From NCBI GenBank assembly GCA_006538405.1, contig BJKQ01000011.1, positions 621,501 through 685,500 on the forward strand: a stretch of 64,000 nucleotides of DNA, given 5' to 3'. The notes beneath the pieces are model-generated. The model did not search any database and had not been told where the DNA came from. It worked only from the letters and a program-made list of their open reading frames with translations. Positions 60,570-64,000 of the stretch are shown here, piece after piece (position 1 is the stretch's first letter; every line of letters starts with the position of its first letter). Made by a program: the position numbers and the translations under genes. The stretch comes from Hansfordia pulvinata. Taxonomy: Eukaryota; Ascomycota; Sordariomycetes; Xylariales.

Positions 60570-62496
60570 CTTGTCGGGGCTTCGCGACGGCGGCGACGCG
60601 ACTGGGCGGTTCGGGTTCGGCTGTTCGTGACTTGAGGTACTCCCAAGTATTCTGCTGCTGTGCTCCGTGTGGTGGTGAAGAGGGGCCTTGAGTCTGTTTA
60701 GAGAACGGGGGGAATTCAATGAGAGACCCCTGTGCTGGCGCGCTGGCAGACAATGGTGTGTAAGTGGTGTGTAGAAGACTGGGTTTCCCGACACAAGCGT
60801 CTTTGTGTACGATATGTGAGTGTGAAAGCCGTGTAACAAAGTCGGCAAGACAGGACAAGAACTAAGTTAGGCAGTCCGGAGAAGAGAGACCGAGCAACGA
60901 GTGCTGTGCTGACGGCGACGGCATTTTTTTCACAAGTAACCCCCCCCCGTTAGCAGCCGACTCGCCCAAGACGGCGGACCTGCCCAGGCGTGCGGCTGAG
61001 CCCTGGCTTGCCGTAAGCAGCATCGTGGATGATCCCCGCCGCTAATTTCCCGCCTTGGTCGTGCTGGCCTGGAAGGCTGAGCCTGCAACCAGCCCGGCCG
61101 TGACGACATGGGACGCCGCGCACAAGGGCATTGGCCCGGCGATCAGATCGAGCCCGCTTTACTGCCCCGCCCGCGGCGCCGAGACGCCCCGAGGGCTGGG
61201 GCGACACGGGCGACCAGGCGAGCAGGCGAGCAGGCGAGGCAGAGTGTCGCCAGTGTGGCAGTGTTGTGTTGGCCATTCGTGCCAGTCTCTTGTGTCCCCA
61301 GGCTGTGTGTGTGTCTCTCTCTCTGATCATGGCCGTGGTTGTCAGTGGGCCCAACAAGTCATCTTCCAAGACGGCCTTCCTCTTCAGCAACGGGTGCGTC
61401 CAGTTCGGCCATCGTGCCCCTGCGTGCCCTGCTCCAACAACGGTCCGATCCAGAGCGCCAGGGTGAGTGGTCGCCCTCCTCTCCTGGCTTATGATCTATT
61501 CGTGCAGGTACGCGGAGGCAGACCCCTGTCTTACTGGGCACACGCGGGTATCAGATGTAGAATCCTCGTCACTCGTACGAGTGCACCCCTGAGAATTCGC
61601 GTAGCCGTCGCAGTCCAGCCAGCAACGCGCCCGACCACCACATTCGCGGGAGGAAGGGAGGGGCCTTCCCAGTGGACCCAATGGGCAAACCTGCGGAGCC
61701 GCCCCCCCCCCCCCCCCCCGTTCTTGAGAGCTTACATCCTGCGACAGCGGGACGCGGTGCGGTGAAGCACCCGCGAAGCTCGATGATTTTTGCCATCGCG
61801 ATAGCTCGATCCTTGGCCGGCTAGCTGGCGACGTCGGCGGCGCTAGCTAATGCGCGTCTACTGCGCGACAAGTAACGAACGAACAAACGAGCGAACGGGC
61901 GGGCTTGGTTGCCGAAGGTCGTCAGGATACGGGGTTCTGCGCCCGCGAATCGCGTCCTATCATACCCCGGACCGATGCGGTGTCCAGCCAAGAAATCGGT
62001 CCAGCCAAGGCTAGGCAGTACGACTTGGTTGCTGACGAACCTTTTCGTTGCTTTCCGGCTGCTAGACCAACGAATGCCATCCATCGCGAGAGATGGCACG
62101 CGCACAATTGATGATGTGTGTCTGCCCTCAGCTCAAGACGCGCGAGGCTGCTCTTGAATCGCTGTAAACCCAGCCCGACGTGTCGCGGATCGATCCAGTC
62201 GAACCGGGCGCCCTACCCTGACGGCATTGAGTCTTGCCGACCAGCCGACCAGTGTGAGATTCATTGTACGAGCACTCGTACATGCTGACATTGTCCATGG
62301 CTCAAAATCCGGAGCCTATCCTAAAGGGATCCAGACGTGAAATTGCAGGCGCTGGGACCTCCTACCTGCGCGACAGTGTCTACCTATCCAGCTCATCAGT
62401 CCTCGGATCCGAATCACTATTGTTTCTGCACGCGTAGCGCTTGGTGGGCTGTGTCGCATGCTCCCTTGATCAGAATGTACGGATATGGCCGCGGCA
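60570..62496. other. Intergenic, 1.9 kb
   Basis: It holds the PLAC8 promoter side and the 3' flank of the signal peptide peptidase gene. No other gene is supported. A run of 18 C lies at 61702-61719, and a near-palindrome GTACGAGCACTCGTAC lies around 62266-62281, one mismatch away from the dispersed motif. Confidence 0.5.
61702..61719. repeat. Homopolymer run of 18 C
   Basis: This is an uninterrupted C tract in non-coding DNA. Confidence 0.95.
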
Positions 62497-64000
62497 TCAG
62501 GATGTGGGAGCTGTCTCATCATACTCGTCCTCGGGCGCGTGCATCGCAAAGCGAAAGACACATTGGCCATCTCCCCCCTTCTTCCTTGCGCTCTTGGCCG
62601 TCTTTTCTTCGCCAGCGCCCTCGTCGGCCTTTCCGTCTTGGTCCTTCTCTGCTGCCTGGTCCTTGTCTTGATCTTTGTTCTTGTCCTGCTCATCCGCCTT
62701 CTTTTCCTTGCTTTTTGACTCACTGCTGATCACCCTTCCCTCTCCATCCACCTCCACCACAACGTCATTGTGGTCGAGGCTGCCATCCTCGGTGTATGCC
62801 CAAAAGTCGCTCACTTCGCGACGAGCAACCGCGGCAAGCCACGCTGCGCCAACCACGCCGGGCACAAGGTAGAGTAGGGCCGGCTGGGCATGGTTGAAGA
62901 CCAGGAGAACGACCAGCGTCACGGTCATGGCCAAAAGATAACCAAACATGGCGGCGAAAAAGTAGGGGCGCGGGAACATGGCGGCCCGCACACCGGAAGA
63001 GGTGCTCGCCCCCGGGCCGGCACGCACTGGTAAAGCGATCGACAACAGCCCGGCCACCACATTCGGAGCGCTCCAAAAGCGGTCCCCCATCGGCCCTGAG
63101 GGTTGACATAGTCAGGCTTGACTACCATGCGTTGTGTCGTCGTTGTGGTCTCGCTTTCATCAGTATCCCCACTCGTTTGCCTCAGCTCGACCGGCTCCAA
63201 CTTGCGCTGTCGGTGATAGTACATGTAGTGGTCGAAGCGCAGGCACAGCCCAACAAACAGACCAGGGAGGACTATGTCGCCGAGGCCCAGCATGCTGGCA
63301 CGCGTCGGGCCCTCGAAGACCAGCTTGATCGGAACGTCGAGCTTGGTTGCTACCGTGACCATGTAAGGCCTGCACATGCCATGTCAGTAAGAAGTCAACA
63401 TACCACATACAAGGCCATTGTCGGGTGGGAGCTCACGTGTAGAACACCATGTAGATGTCGTAAAAGAAGAGGCCGAACAAGACCATGGTGCCAGTCATGA
63501 AAGTGGTGGGCGACATCATGACGATGCCGACATAGGTAAAGGCGAAGCCCATGATGTTGGAGAGCAGGACGGGCTTGAGAGTATAGTAGAAAATGCTGGC
63601 GATGATGGCAATGGCGTACCCAAGCAGGTCGTTGAGGCGAATACCATAGTCGTCGTCAACTACCCCAAGAATCTTGACACGGAGGGACCAGCTTTCCGTC
63701 ACTAAGCGCCGAAGGTCCCAAAGCAGCTGGTTTCGGGGCCGGGACAGCTGCAAAGTCGACCCGAATCCAGGAAGAGGCGTCACTTTGTCCTCGTCGTACA
63801 CCTTGTCATCTGAGCTGTCGCGGTTGTACCACTGGCCACGACGCGCCGGGTCCACGTGATAGAGCTTTCCGTCGGCCGATTTCCAGACGTCGGGGAAGAT
63901 AAAGCCAGTGGCAAAGTGCAGCGAGTCGGCGAACAGGGTGCCCATGCTGGCCAGAGATATAAAGGAGAAATAGACTCCCAGAATCTTGTTGAGAATCTCG
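62497..64000 (-). CDS. Signal peptide peptidase-type intramembrane aspartyl protease, 5' end outside window
   Basis: Minus-strand exons at 63437->64000 and 62497-63369, joined at a GTGAGC donor and GTGCAG acceptor (67-nt intron). The three presenilin-type motifs are present in order: YD in LFFYDIYMVFYT, GLGD in SMLGLGDIVLPG, and PAL in HAQPALLYLVPG. They sit among hydrophobic helices (LLGYAIAIIASIFYY, FGYLLAMTVTLVVLLVF). The family cleaves signal peptides and tail-anchored proteins within the ER membrane; fungal SppA also takes part in hypoxia/SREBP signalling. The tail after PAL is Lys/Asp/Glu-rich. The frame breaks once: KPDYVNPQGRW (upstream frame) should run into GDRFWSAPN (downstream frame), and one extra G in the five-base homopolymer at 63084-63088 would restore it. 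The N-terminus lies beyond base 64000. Confidence 0.88.

Overview
The window is nuclear DNA of a filamentous ascomycete. Its protein-coding genes carry short spliceosomal introns (about 50-110 nt, a few stretched to 200 nt) with GT...AG ends and CTRAC-type branch sites (GCTGAC, GCTAAC) 10-25 nt before the acceptor. The gene families are typically fungal: PTH11/rhodopsin-like membrane proteins, a Zn2Cys6 regulator, an NB-ARC/TPR NLR-like protein and a hacA gene with the 20-nt Ire1-type intron. High GC, GC-ending codons and the HacA basic region suggest a Sordariomycete, perhaps Hypocreales; this is inference. Gene models were assembled by hand from six-frame reading and splice signals.

Layout. 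1-12.4 kb: a PTH11/rhodopsin-like gene cut by the left edge, two small secreted-protein genes (100 and 146 aa) and a second rhodopsin-like gene, all on the minus strand. 12.4-18.3 kb: gene-poor DNA full of simple repeats. 18.3-36.2 kb (all minus): F-box/WD-repeat protein, GH5 exo-1,3-beta-glucanase, Zn2Cys6 transcription factor (8 exons), ESCRT-III subunit Did2/CHMP1, and a serine beta-lactamase-fold hydrolase. 38.4-43.9 kb (plus): a (CAAG)48 array just before an NB-ARC/TPR gene with an in-frame TAG, then an unknown 237-aa protein. 43.9-53.1 kb: 9 kb with no supportable gene. 53.1-64 kb: hacA, an intron-containing tRNA-Pro(AGG), an unknown 543-aa protein, a PLAC8-family protein and a signal peptide peptidase cut by the right edge.

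There is no obvious biosynthetic cluster or operon-like unit. Loose functional themes are the secretory pathway/ER (hacA as unfolded-protein-response regulator, signal peptide peptidase), wall and surface (GH5 glucanase, secreted proteins, rhodopsin-like receptors) and self/non-self or stress sensing (NLR-like gene).

Three observations stand out. First, the octamer TACGAGTA / TACTCGTA occurs at least 39 times (about 2 expected by chance), always outside the reconstructed coding exons and concentrated in the gene-poor intervals; twice it forms the palindrome TACGAGTACTCGTA. Second, hacA retains the 20-nt non-spliceosomal intron, with a 7-nt duplicated cut site and a long alternative frame. Third, three otherwise well-conserved genes (hacA exon 1, the second rhodopsin-like gene, signal peptide peptidase) each contain one net single-base frame break, at least one in a homopolymer. 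This suggests sequencing indels rather than three independent gene deaths.
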